DNA of 64,000 nucleotides from Brachyspira hyodysenteriae ATCC 27164. GTDB taxonomy: Bacteria; Spirochaetota; Brachyspiria; Brachyspirales; Brachyspiraceae. Below, piece after piece: positions 26,735-35,242 of this stretch. The first letter of the stretch is position 1. Each line of letters opens with the position of its first letter. Location: assembly GCF_001676785.2 (NCBI RefSeq), contig NZ_CP015910.2, positions 1,922,001 through 1,986,000 of the forward strand, read 5' to 3'. The notes under the pieces were generated by a model, which saw only the letters and a list, made by a program, of their open reading frames with translations, made no database searches and had not been told where the DNA came from. Position numbers and translations under genes: made by a program.

Positions 26735-27673
26735 ATGTTTAATACTCCTATATTATTAATTATTTTTAAAAGAAAATATACTGCATTAAAAGTTTTAGAT
26801 ACAATAAGAAATGTAAAACCCAAAAAATTATATATAGCAGCTGATGGCTGGAGAAATGAAGAAGAAAAAACAAAATGTATTGATACAAGAGAAGCTGTAT
26901 TAGAAGCTGTAGATTGGGAATGCGAAGTAAAAACTTTATTTCAAGATAAAAATTTAGGATGCTGTTATGGTCCTGTAAATGCTGTAAATTGGTTATTTGA
27001 AAATGAAGAACAAGGAATAATACTTGAAGATGATGTTATAGCTGAAACTTCTTTTTTTTATTATTGCGAGAAATTACTTAACTATTATAAAGATAATGAA
27101 AAAATTATGCATATTTCTGGTGATTCTCCTTTAGATAGGAAAGTTGGAGATGCTAGTTATTATTTTGCTACTGTTCAACATTGCTGGGGGTGGGCTACTT
27201 GGAAAAGAGCTTGGAAATATTTTGATGTAACTATGGAAAGTATAAATTTTGAAGATGTAAAAAAAACAATTAGAAAAAGATACAAAGATTTTAATATAAA
27301 AGATTACTGGCAAAGATGGTTTCCTAGAATAAAAAAAGAGCATTCTTCTGTATGGGATTATCAATGGACTTACTGTATTATCTCAAAAAATGGAATATGC
27401 ATTAATCCAAGTATAAATTTAACTTCTAATATAGGATTTGGAGAAGATTCTACCCACACTACAAATGAAAATGATGAAAATATAAATAGTAAAACATACC
27501 CTATGGATACTGAAAATATTATTCATCCTAAAGAAATAAAATGTGATGAAAGAGCTGATTTTGAAATAGCTATTAAAAGATTTAATATAAAACCTTTCTC
27601 TTTAACATCTAATATAACCAGAGAAGTTAAAAGAATTATAAAACAAATAAAAAACTTATTTATCAAAAAATAA
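26735..27673 (+). CDS. Nucleotide-diphospho-sugar transferase, HlpA-like
   Basis: A 312-aa GT-A-fold protein: N-terminal P-I-L-L-I-I-F-K-R, Y-I-A-A-D-G-W-R near residue 31, G-C-C-Y-G-P-V-N-A near 73, and I-I-L-E-D-D-V-I-A near 94 as the metal-binding acidic motif. H-C-W-G-W-A-T-W-K-R near 150 is highly characteristic. Proteins of this kind are often named hemolytic protein HlpA-like; the fold indicates a sugar transferase and the haemolysin label has no support in the sequence. The C-terminus is Lys-rich. It follows the GT8-like gene by 3 bp and is cotranscribed with it. The (AGCCA)14 tract begins about 80 bp after its stop. Confidence 0.78.
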   Translation: MFNTPILLIIFKRKYTALKVLDTIRNVKPKKLYIAADGWRNEEEKTKCIDTREAVLEAVDWECEVKTLFQDKNLGCCYGPVNAVNWLFENEEQGIILEDDVIAETSFFYYCEKLLNYYKDNEKIMHISGDSPLDRKVGDASYYFATVQHCWGWATWKRAWKYFDVTMESINFEDVKKTIRKRYKDFNIKDYWQRWFPRIKKEHSSVWDYQWTYCIISKNGICINPSINLTSNIGFGEDSTHTTNENDENINSKTYPMDTENIIHPKEIKCDERADFEIAIKRFNIKPFSLTSNITREVKRIIKQIKNLFIKK

Positions 27674-27755
27674 TTTGCAAATTAATAAAATTTAATATAT
27701 ATTAATAAATATTATGAAAAATGTATACTGTAAAATATATCTTGTATCTATAACA

Positions 27756-27825
27756 AGCCAAGCCAAGCCAAGCCAAGCCAAGCCAAGCCAAGCCAAGCCA
27801 AGCCAAGCCAAGCCAAGCCAAGCCA
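27756..27825 (+). repeat. Perfect pentanucleotide microsatellite (AGCCA)14
   Basis: Fourteen uninterrupted AGCCA units (70 bp) in otherwise AT-rich intergenic DNA. An ATG at 27714 reads into the tract in one frame (S-Q-A-K-P repeats) and stops at 27831-27833, just after it. The GT8 remnant downstream is open in a different frame. Because the unit is 5 bp, gaining one unit or losing two would join them. Confidence 0.95.
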
Positions 27826-27882
27826 AAAATTAAAAACATTAAATATATTACATTTATAATTTACATAAAATCATTACCAGCA

Positions 27883-28230
27883 TACATAAAAATTAATATA
27901 TACATATATCTATATAATAATTATATTTCATATTCAATATCAGCTGTTACATCAATTTTAGAAAATGAAAAATTAGTATTCAATTTAATAAATGCTGAAA
28001 TAAAGAAAAAAATATTAGATATAAAAAATATAAAAGAATGCGAAATTAATTTTTATACTCCAGACATAAAAATGTACGATGAATGGTTTGAAAAATATTC
28101 TTGTAAAGCACATTTATCTGCGGCTATGTTTTACAGATTTTCAATATCAAATATCATACCATCTAATATATATAAAATATTATATTTAAATTCAGATTTA
28201 ATAGTTACTGGAAGTTTAAAAGAATTATAA
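27883..28230 (+). pseudogene. Decayed, truncated GT8 glycosyltransferase copy
   Basis: The frame aligns without gaps to the first 27 residues of the intact GT8 gene that follows (remnant I-K-I-N-I-Y-I-Y-L-Y-N-N-Y against I-K-M-N-I-C-L-A-S-D-N-N-Y). With two short deletions it continues to residue ~120. From I-K-E-C-E-I-N onward the two are nearly identical. Defects: no start codon, the metal-binding D-S-D changed to N-S-D, and a stop right after S-L-K-E-L, so two thirds of the enzyme is missing. The reading frame is open upstream through the whole (AGCCA)14 tract to a stop at 27751. It is a tandem duplicate of its downstream neighbour. Confidence 0.85.
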
Positions 28231-28258
28231 GTCAAATAAAATGGGATAATAAACATAA

Positions 28259-29287
28259 ATGATTAAAATGAATATTTGCTTAGCATCTGATAACAATTAT
28301 GCTCCGTATATGGGTACAGCTATTGCATCTATATTAAAAAATAGTTCAGAAGATGAAAAAATCATATTCCATTTAATAGATGGCGGAATAACTAAAGAAA
28401 ATAAAGAAAAAATAATTTCATTAAAAAATATAAAAGAATGCGAAATTAATTTTTATACTCCAGACATAAAAATGTATGATGGATGGTTTGAAAAAACTTC
28501 TTGTAAAGCACATTTCTCTGCTGCAATGTTTTACAGACTTTCAATAGCAAGTATTATACCATCTAATATAGATAAAATATTATATTTAGATTCAGATTTA
28601 ATAGCTACTGGAAGTTTAAAAGAATTATTTTTAATGGATATAGAAAATCATTATGCTATAGTTATTAAACATAGCACCAATGAAAAAAATAAATGGTCAA
28701 TTGATGGTATAAATGATTATTTCAATTCTGGGGTATTATTAATTAACAATAAATTATGGATAAAAAATAATATAGAAGATCAATTTAACAAATTCTATAA
28801 TAATAATTATAAAACTTGTTTTGGAGATCAAGATGTTTTAAATAATGTATTAATTGGAAAAGTAAAATATGCTGATATGCGATATAATGTTTATGCTGAA
28901 AAAGGATATTATAATACTGAAAATGATATAGAAAATCCTATTATTATACATTACCTTAGCCCTGAAAAGCCATGGAAAGAAAACTGTAGAGGAACATTAT
29001 TCATAGATGAATTTTGGAGATACTATCAATATACACCTTGGTTTAGAGATGAGCCTATAACAGCTTTTCAAACTATATTAAAACAAAAATTTTATGATTA
29101 TGATGATGTACGTTTAAAAGGAAACTGGATAAAACTATTTGGTATTTACAGCAGTGATAAAGTACTTCAAATAGTTATATTTGGAATACAAATTAATATA
29201 TCTATAGATTATAAAAAAAGACGAGATTTAGGAAGACTCATACCAATAAAAAAATGGCGTGATAGATTCAGAGAAAAATTTAGATAA
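28259..29287 (+). CDS. Family 8 glycosyltransferase (LPS glucosyl/galactosyltransferase-like)
   Basis: A 342-aa canonical GT8 enzyme. Motifs in order: N-I-C-L-A-S-D-N-N-Y at the N-terminus, R-L-S-I near residue 92, Y-L-D-S-D-L near 110 (D-x-D), Y-F-N-S-G-V-L-L-I near 157, G-D-Q-D-V-L-N near 190 and I-I-H-Y-L-S-P-E-K-P-W near 228. These are the donor-binding and catalytic contacts of bacterial LPS 1,2-glucosyl/galactosyltransferases. After the catalytic part comes a beta-rich tail (I-V-I-F-G-I-Q-I-N-I) and a basic end, R-L-I-P-I-K-K-W-R-D-R-F-R. ATGs at 28259 and 28268 are both possible starts; no strong ribosome-binding site separates them. It is followed after 17 bp by a methyltransferase. 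Confidence 0.88.
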   Translation: MIKMNICLASDNNYAPYMGTAIASILKNSSEDEKIIFHLIDGGITKENKEKIISLKNIKECEINFYTPDIKMYDGWFEKTSCKAHFSAAMFYRLSIASIIPSNIDKILYLDSDLIATGSLKELFLMDIENHYAIVIKHSTNEKNKWSIDGINDYFNSGVLLINNKLWIKNNIEDQFNKFYNNNYKTCFGDQDVLNNVLIGKVKYADMRYNVYAEKGYYNTENDIENPIIIHYLSPEKPWKENCRGTLFIDEFWRYYQYTPWFRDEPITAFQTILKQKFYDYDDVRLKGNWIKLFGIYSSDKVLQIVIFGIQINISIDYKKRRDLGRLIPIKKWRDRFREKFR

Positions 29288-29304
29288 TTAAAAAAGGAGT
29301 AAAA

Positions 29305-30126
29305 ATGAATAAAATAATAAATGATATAGTTTGGTATATACCATTCAAAAAATTAAGAAATGCTTTAAGAAATTATTTAACTAAATTAGCAGAACCTCAA
29401 CAAATAGAACATGAAGCTTTATTATATCTTTTTAAAAATAAAAATATGGAGTTGACAGTTCAATATTCAAATTTTCAAGGAATGAAATATATAGATACTA
29501 CAAATTTCGGAGCTATATATCATAAACTATTAGGTTCATATGAAGAACCTATAGAAAATTGGATCTATGAAATAAAAAATAAAAATTATGATGTTATAAT
29601 TGATATAGGATGTTCTGAAGGTTATTATGCTGTTGGATTTGCTTATAAAGGTTTTGCAAACAAAATCATAGCTTATGATATAGATACTAGTGCAATAAAT
29701 ATGGCTAAAAGATTACAATCTATAAATGAATTAAAATCAGAATTAATATTTATAAATTCAGAATGCACATTTAATGATATAGAAAATATAATTAAAGCAT
29801 CAAAAAAAGTATTAATTTTCTGTGATATAGAAGGCGGAGAAGTATATCTTTTAGATAATGAAAAATGTAAAGCTTTAAATAAAGCAGATATAATATTAGA
29901 ATCACATGATCTATTTTTTAATGAAAATAGATATGTAACAGAAACTATTAAAAAAAGATTTCAAAATACACATAAAATAGAAATGATACAAGATTATAAA
30001 AGAGATGAATCTAAATATCCTATTATCAAAGATTTAACAATAGAACAAAAATATAAGATATTGTATGAAAATAGAGGCGTAGACAATATGATATGGATGC
30101 GTTTAACTTCTGATGAACACTTATAA
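29305..30126 (+). CDS. SAM-dependent methyltransferase
   Basis: A 273-aa class I methyltransferase. Motif I is V-I-I-D-I-G-C-S-E-G-Y-Y near residue 92, with an acidic end of strand 2 at A-Y-D-I-D near 119 and I-F-C-D-I-E-G-G-E near 172. The last resembles the FkbM-type pattern, in which a sugar hydroxyl is methylated. The first 24 residues are basic and carry I-V-W-Y-I-P-F-K-K-L-R, the same tag found at the C-terminus of neighbouring glycosyltransferases. A strong AAGGAGT ribosome-binding site precedes the ATG. Position in the locus suggests it methylates a surface glycan (inference). Confidence 0.8.
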   Translation: MNKIINDIVWYIPFKKLRNALRNYLTKLAEPQQIEHEALLYLFKNKNMELTVQYSNFQGMKYIDTTNFGAIYHKLLGSYEEPIENWIYEIKNKNYDVIIDIGCSEGYYAVGFAYKGFANKIIAYDIDTSAINMAKRLQSINELKSELIFINSECTFNDIENIIKASKKVLIFCDIEGGEVYLLDNEKCKALNKADIILESHDLFFNENRYVTETIKKRFQNTHKIEMIQDYKRDESKYPIIKDLTIEQKYKILYENRGVDNMIWMRLTSDEHL

Positions 30127-30248
30127 AAAATATACAAATAAATTCTTTATATTTCAAATACAAAACAATATTTTAAGAACAATATTATACTGAAACTTAT
30201 ATTATGATTGCAAATAATAAAATATAAAAAACATAAAGGTTTCAAGTT

Positions 30249-30688
30249 ATGGAAAAGAAAAATTAGCAGTAGTTTTATGCTCAACATCCAACCAGATGTT
30301 TGCTGTTGGAAATGTACTAATAGGATTGAAAAAATATTTTTCATTATCTTAAAAAGATTATGATGTAATACTATATATAGGCGGTACTATAAATCCAAAA
30401 GATGAAAATGCTTTAAAACAAATATATAGAAATATCATAATAAACCATTATAAATCACCATTAGAAAAAAGTATGAAAAATGCTAACTGTACATTGATGT
30501 GGAGTTTAATGACTTTTGCTAGATATGAAATCTTTGACTTATTGAATAAATACAATAAAACACTTTATTTAGACACGGATGTACTAATACAAAAAGATAT
30601 AATAAAATTATCAGATATAAATAAAGATATTTTCGTATACTATGCAAAATATATTAATATAAAAGTAAATATAGTCTTTTTAACATAA
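30249..30688 (+). pseudogene. Decayed GT8-like glycosyltransferase
   Basis: This is a broken relative of the GT8-like gene at 32.2 kb: L-A-V-V-L-C-S-T-S-N-Q-M-F-A is shared exactly, then L-I-G-L-K-K, K-D-E-N-A-L-K, A-R-Y-E-I-F and Y-L-D-T-D-V-L-I-Q-K-D-I (D-T-D still intact). Three lesions are visible. The ATG at 30249 is out of frame; one extra A in the A run at 30258-30262 would restore it. There is an in-frame TAA at 30350-30352. The C-terminal half is missing, with a stop at 30686-30688. The segment from ATG 30473 remains open but encodes only a fragment. Confidence 0.85.
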
Positions 30689-30740
30689 AACTCTAATTCT
30701 CAATATATATTTCTTAATATAATTAAATATAATAATTTTA

Positions 30741-31793
30741 CTATAATATAATTGAGTTTTTTCTTAATTGTTTAAGTATAAATTGAGGAAATATTTTAGT
30801 AACAATTTTATATTTTAAAAATATATTTTCAAATTCTTTTATGCTTTTCTTATTAAGTAAACAATTATACATATTTTTTAACATTGTTATAACAGGACAT
30901 ACATTATTTCTATCTAATACAATATTTATCATATTATTAGAAAGTTCTCTATAAAATATTTCTTTATTCTCTATCTTATCATATAATTTATATAATTCTA
31001 TAAGAAATCTATCCAAAGCATATCCTATATTTTGATAAGATTTTTCATAATATATATTAAATATTCTATCAAACATAGCAGTATAATTCTTTATATCGGC
31101 ATATACAGAACGTTTTGAACGACCAGCAGAAGTTAAAATCTTTCTATCATAATATTTAGCATTATTATTGACTGACATATTTGGAGTATAAATAATACTT
31201 TCCAATAAAAATACTAAATCCTCAAAATAATTGGAATTAATAAATGTAATATTATTTTTTATTAAAAAATCCTTACGCCAAATTTTACCCCAAACTTCCC
31301 AAGGCCATAATTTATCACTATAAAGTCCTTTTTCAGAATATAAATAAAAATATGAAGGAAGAGTATAATCAATTACATAATCATCTTTTATATTACCATC
31401 AATGACAATATTATAATCCTCTTTTTCTCTAAATATAGTATTAGTATAAGATATATCAGAATTATATTTTTTAGAAGTAGAAAATAAATCATATAAAAAA
31501 TTTGGGGAATAGAAATCGTCATTATCTATAAATGCCAAATACTCACCTACAGCTTTTTTTATACCAATATTTCTATTTTTGCCTATCCCTTGGTTTGTTT
31601 CATTTCTTAAAACAACTATTCTATTATCTATTTTTTTATACCTTTCTAATATTGAATGGCTGTTATCTGTAGAACAATCATCTATACAAATTATTTCTAT
31701 TTCTTTTAAAGTTTGATTTATTACACTGTCAAGACATTTTTCAATGTATTTTTCAGCATTGTATACTGGTATTATCACACTCACTTTTATCAT
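30741..31793 (-). CDS. Family 2 glycosyltransferase (soluble, EpsE/CpsJ-like)
   Basis: A 350-aa GT-A enzyme: K-V-S-V-I-I-P-V-Y-N-A-E-K-Y-I at the N-terminus, I-I-C-I-D-D-C-S-T-D-N-S near residue 34 (first acidic site) and F-I-D-N-D-D-F-Y near 92 (the D-x-D metal site). The second half (residues 200-350) is helical, with no membrane segment, ending in the basic L-K-Q-L-R-K-N. It is the only minus-strand gene inside the glycan locus and therefore has its own promoter. A (TGCT)15 microsatellite and a 9-bp-stem hairpin (31833-31852) lie in its upstream region, 40-150 bp before the ATG. Sugar specificity unknown. Confidence 0.87.
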   Translation of the reverse strand: MIKVSVIIPVYNAEKYIEKCLDSVINQTLKEIEIICIDDCSTDNSHSILERYKKIDNRIVVLRNETNQGIGKNRNIGIKKAVGEYLAFIDNDDFYSPNFLYDLFSTSKKYNSDISYTNTIFREKEDYNIVIDGNIKDDYVIDYTLPSYFYLYSEKGLYSDKLWPWEVWGKIWRKDFLIKNNITFINSNYFEDLVFLLESIIYTPNMSVNNNAKYYDRKILTSAGRSKRSVYADIKNYTAMFDRIFNIYYEKSYQNIGYALDRFLIELYKLYDKIENKEIFYRELSNNMINIVLDRNNVCPVITMLKNMYNCLLNKKSIKEFENIFLKYKIVTKIFPQFILKQLRKNSIIL

Positions 31794-31879
31794 AATTTTA
31801 CACCGTTAATATTTTAAAACAAAATATGATAAACCTATTAAGATTAATAGGTATATGTGAGTAATATTTTTTAAAACTA

Positions 31880-31941
<62 letters not shown>

Positions 31942-32231
31942 TTAATGATAAAAAGCTATTAAATAAATGACAGACATAATTAATCATATATAATATTATA
32001 CATTATAATTATAAAAAAACAAGCAGAGTCTATTTTACAATATAATTTATAAATTCTCATTTAATTTAACTTAAAAATAACAATATATAAAAATACTTGA
32101 TGTTATTTAAATATATTTTATAATATAATGAATATTTGGAAAATTAAAATGAATCATCAATATAAAAATTACAACATAAATCTAGTTATTATTTTTAATG
32201 ATATAATATAATTTCATTTTCGGAGAATAAT

Positions 32232-33134
32232 ATGTCAAATATTTATAATATAAAAAAGTTAGCAGTAGTTTTATGTTCAACTTCAAATCAGATGTTTGCA
32301 CTTGGTAATACACTAATAGGTCTAAAAAAACATTTTTCAATGCAAGAAAATGAATATGATATAATAATTTATACTGATGTAAAAATAAATATAAAAGATG
32401 AAAATGCATTAAAAAAGATATATCCAAATATTATTATAAATATATTTAATTTTGAAAATAAATTTACTAAATCTTTCCTTAGCTCTGAAAATGTATCATA
32501 TTATTCAATAATGGCATATTCCAGATATGAGATATTTACTTTTTTGAATAAATATGAACAAATATTGTATATTGATACTGATATTTTAATACAAAAAGAT
32601 ATAATTCAATTTACATCTATGAAAGATAAAAATATATATGCATGTAAATATAAAGATATACTTAAAGATAATAAGTTAAAATATTCTGAATCTTTCAACT
32701 CAGGTATGATGTTATTTAATAGTAATATTGAAAATGCAGATAAAATATACAATGAATTATATAGGTACTCTATTGAAAGTCTTAATGCTGATGAGGTAGT
32801 TTTAAATACTGTATTAGCTAAATTTAATGTAACTTTTGGATATTTAGATAGCAGATATAATTGTTTTAATGTAAGTGATATTGAATCACAAAAAAATGCG
32901 TATATAATACATGCTTCCGGAAGTAATAAATTTTGGGATTTAGAAAATAATGATGAATGGAACGAAAATAATAAAAAATGGATTGAACTTGGTGGAATAA
33001 AATACGACAAAGAATTGATTAATAAAAAAAAGAAACTTATAGAAAAACTTTTATGGTTTATACCTAGTATAAAATTAAGAAGTAAACTAAAAGTGAAATT
33101 GGGTAAAAAATTTGGATTTAGATGGACTTTATAA
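32232..33134 (+). CDS. Family 8-like glycosyltransferase
   Basis: A 300-aa enzyme of the same subgroup as the first gene of the locus: L-A-V-V-L-C-S-T-S-N near the start, Y-S-R-Y-E-I-F near residue 97, Y-I-D-T-D-I-L-I near 115 (D-x-D), F-N-S-G-M-M-L-F near 156 (donor site) and I-I-H-A-S-G near 222. The last 30 residues are basic and contain L-L-W-F-I-P-S-I-K-L-R. A GGAGAAT ribosome-binding site precedes the ATG. Its 3' end overlaps the next gene by 13 bp. The preceding 291 bp between the microsatellite and this gene hold no other gene I can support. Confidence 0.82.
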   Translation: MSNIYNIKKLAVVLCSTSNQMFALGNTLIGLKKHFSMQENEYDIIIYTDVKINIKDENALKKIYPNIIINIFNFENKFTKSFLSSENVSYYSIMAYSRYEIFTFLNKYEQILYIDTDILIQKDIIQFTSMKDKNIYACKYKDILKDNKLKYSESFNSGMMLFNSNIENADKIYNELYRYSIESLNADEVVLNTVLAKFNVTFGYLDSRYNCFNVSDIESQKNAYIIHASGSNKFWDLENNDEWNENNKKWIELGGIKYDKELINKKKKLIEKLLWFIPSIKLRSKLKVKLGKKFGFRWTL

Positions 33135-34342
33135 TTATGTATAGTGTATGTCAATGTGAAGAATGTAAAAGCGGTAAATATAATCCTTTAGATTATATTA
33201 TAAAAGATGAAGATATTAAAAAGTTAGATGAAGAAAGACCATTAGGAATATCTGGTCATTTAAGAGTAAAAAATGAATCTATGTCTATCGCTCAATCTAT
33301 AGATTCATGTATAGATGCTTTAGATGAACTTATAATAACATATAATACATCAGAAGATAATACAGAAGAAATTTTAAAAGAATATCAAAAAAAATATCCT
33401 GACAAAATAAGACTTTATCATTATCAACCTAATATTATTAATTATATATCTACAAAAGAAGAATTAGAAGAATTTAAATCAAAAAATATGTCATATGAAA
33501 CAAACAGTATACATAGTTTAGCTAATTATTATAATTTTGGATATACAAAAATTAAATACCAATATTATATGAAAATAGATGCTGATCAAATTTATTTTAC
33601 AGAAAAATTATTGGAAACAAGAAAAGCATTACTTTATAATTTATATAATATAAAAGAAATACCAAATATAAAAGAAATATTAAAATATATCAACTATATT
33701 TCATTTATGGAAAAAATAGCTTGGATTATACCATTGAAATCTTTAAGAGAAAAATTTAGATTTTGGTATAAAGCAAAATTATATAGAAATATTATTACTA
33801 ATTTAGGTACTTTTGAACTTGTTATTTTACATAAATTAAAGAATAATAATAAATGTTCTTTTGTATTAGGAGGAATAGAAAGCATATTATATGATGATAA
33901 AATTAGTGTTGTATTCAGAGATTTGAATATAAATAAAAAAAGAATGGATATAAAGATCTTTATGGGATGTGTAGGAGACCATACTATATGGATGCCTACT
34001 TCAAAAGAAAAATACTATACAGTTAATGGATCTCCATCAGAAGGAATATCTACTAATGGGTTTATTTCAGAAATAGGTTTGTATTGGGTGCATGTAGGAT
34101 TGATAAAAAGAAAAAAATATATTGATGATAGAAATTTAGTAGTACCATTGGAAAATATTAATAAGATAAACTACAATGATATAAAAAAATTTCATTTTGA
34201 TGCCATAAATGAAAACACATCTAGAACAATTTCATATTGGGCTAAAACATTTTTAGATTATGATAAAAAATATATAACCAAATACTTTATCGATAAATAT
34301 TTTAATGATATTTTAGAGTATGCATTAAAAAATTATAAATGA
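33122..34342 (+). CDS. Putative GT-A glycosyltransferase with a Cys-rich N-terminus
   Basis: A 406-aa protein. The glycosyltransferase core is indicated by G-H-L-R-V-K-N-E-S near residue 43, L-D-E-L-I-I-T-Y-N-T-S-E-D near 68 and Y-M-K-I-D-A-D-Q-I near 149, a GT2-like acceptor/donor and D-x-D layout. The first 20 residues contain C-Q-C-E-E-C, unusual for the family and possibly a metal site. A basic I-A-W-I-I-P-L-K-S-L-R segment interrupts the middle (about 198-208). Start could be the ATG at 33122, overlapping the previous gene by 13 bp, or the ATG at 33137; neither has a good ribosome-binding site. The function is less certain than for the other transferases. Confidence 0.65.
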   Translation: MDFIIMYSVCQCEECKSGKYNPLDYIIKDEDIKKLDEERPLGISGHLRVKNESMSIAQSIDSCIDALDELIITYNTSEDNTEEILKEYQKKYPDKIRLYHYQPNIINYISTKEELEEFKSKNMSYETNSIHSLANYYNFGYTKIKYQYYMKIDADQIYFTEKLLETRKALLYNLYNIKEIPNIKEILKYINYISFMEKIAWIIPLKSLREKFRFWYKAKLYRNIITNLGTFELVILHKLKNNNKCSFVLGGIESILYDDKISVVFRDLNINKKRMDIKIFMGCVGDHTIWMPTSKEKYYTVNGSPSEGISTNGFISEIGLYWVHVGLIKRKKYIDDRNLVVPLENINKINYNDIKKFHFDAINENTSRTISYWAKTFLDYDKKYITKYFIDKYFNDILEYALKNYK

Positions 34343-34356
34343 CAAAAATACTTACT

Positions 34357-35214
34357 CTATACTATATCCAAAGGAATCTTTTTATCAGGCTTAGGAAATT
34401 CTTTGTTAAGCATTTCTATATCTTCATCTGTTAATACAATATTCTGACTCAAAATATTCTCAGAAAGACGTCTTCTGCTCACACTTTTAGGAATAGGTAT
34501 ATAATTAGCAACTTGCATAATAAATGCCAATGCTATTTGAGCAGCCGATGCATTATGTTTCTTAGCTATTTCAAGAACCGTATTATTTCTAAAAATATTT
34601 TTGCTTAGCTCCCCTGCTCTTCCTAAAGGGCAATAAGCCATTAATGCTATATTTCTCTTTTTCATATATGGAGCCAAATCAAATTCAACACCCCTAGAAC
34701 CTAAATAATATAATACCTGATTAAGAACACATTTATCTCCGTCTTTTAATAATTCAAGTTCCTTCATATCATCTGTATCAAAATTTGAAACACCCCAATC
34801 TTTTATTAGTCCTTCCTTTTTAGCTTCTTCCATACATTCAACAGTTTCACTTAAAGGTATTCTTCCTCTCCAATGAAGCAAATACATATCTAAATAATCT
34901 AATCCCAAACGTTTCAATGATTCTTTTAAACTGTCAAATATTTTATTTCTTCCAGCATTATGTGGATATACTTTAGAAACTATAAAAATCTCATCTCTAT
35001 TTATATTAACTGTTTTTAAAGCCTCTCCTATTATTATTTCAGCCTCGCCATTTCCATACATTTCAGCAGTATCTATTAACCTCACACCATTATTCAAAGC
35101 AAATACTATAGATCTTATTTCTTTCTCTTTTTTCTCTTCATTCTCTCCCAATCCCCAAGTTCCTATACCAAATTTAGGTATTTTATTATTAGATTTTAAT
35201 AATGTATAATCCAT
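34357..35214 (-). CDS. Aldo/keto reductase
   Basis: A 285-aa NADPH-dependent TIM-barrel oxidoreductase. The catalytic tetrad is recognisable: D and Y in L-I-D-T-A-E-M-Y-G near residue 48, K in I-V-S-K-V-Y-P near 79 and H in L-L-H-W-R-G near 113. The phosphate-binding segment near the end is P-I-P-K-S-V-S-R. It resembles the bacterial 2,5-diketo-gluconate-reductase/YtbE branch; the substrate is probably a small aldehyde or ketone. It is convergent with the glycan locus, 14 bp from its last gene, and 28 bp downstream of the MscS gene on the same strand. Confidence 0.9.
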   Translation of the reverse strand: MDYTLLKSNNKIPKFGIGTWGLGENEEKKEKEIRSIVFALNNGVRLIDTAEMYGNGEAEIIIGEALKTVNINRDEIFIVSKVYPHNAGRNKIFDSLKESLKRLGLDYLDMYLLHWRGRIPLSETVECMEEAKKEGLIKDWGVSNFDTDDMKELELLKDGDKCVLNQVLYYLGSRGVEFDLAPYMKKRNIALMAYCPLGRAGELSKNIFRNNTVLEIAKKHNASAAQIALAFIMQVANYIPIPKSVSRRRLSENILSQNIVLTDEDIEMLNKEFPKPDKKIPLDIV

Positions 35215-35242
35215 AAATAATCCTTAAAAATTATTTTATTTA

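Noticed and set aside
27756-27825. AGCCA tract as a CRISPR-like array
   Set aside because: It is a direct 5-bp repeat without spacers; no cas gene is in the window.
30473-30688. Stand-alone 71-aa gene
   Set aside because: It is the in-frame remainder of a GT8-like pseudogene after a nonsense codon and encodes only part of one domain.
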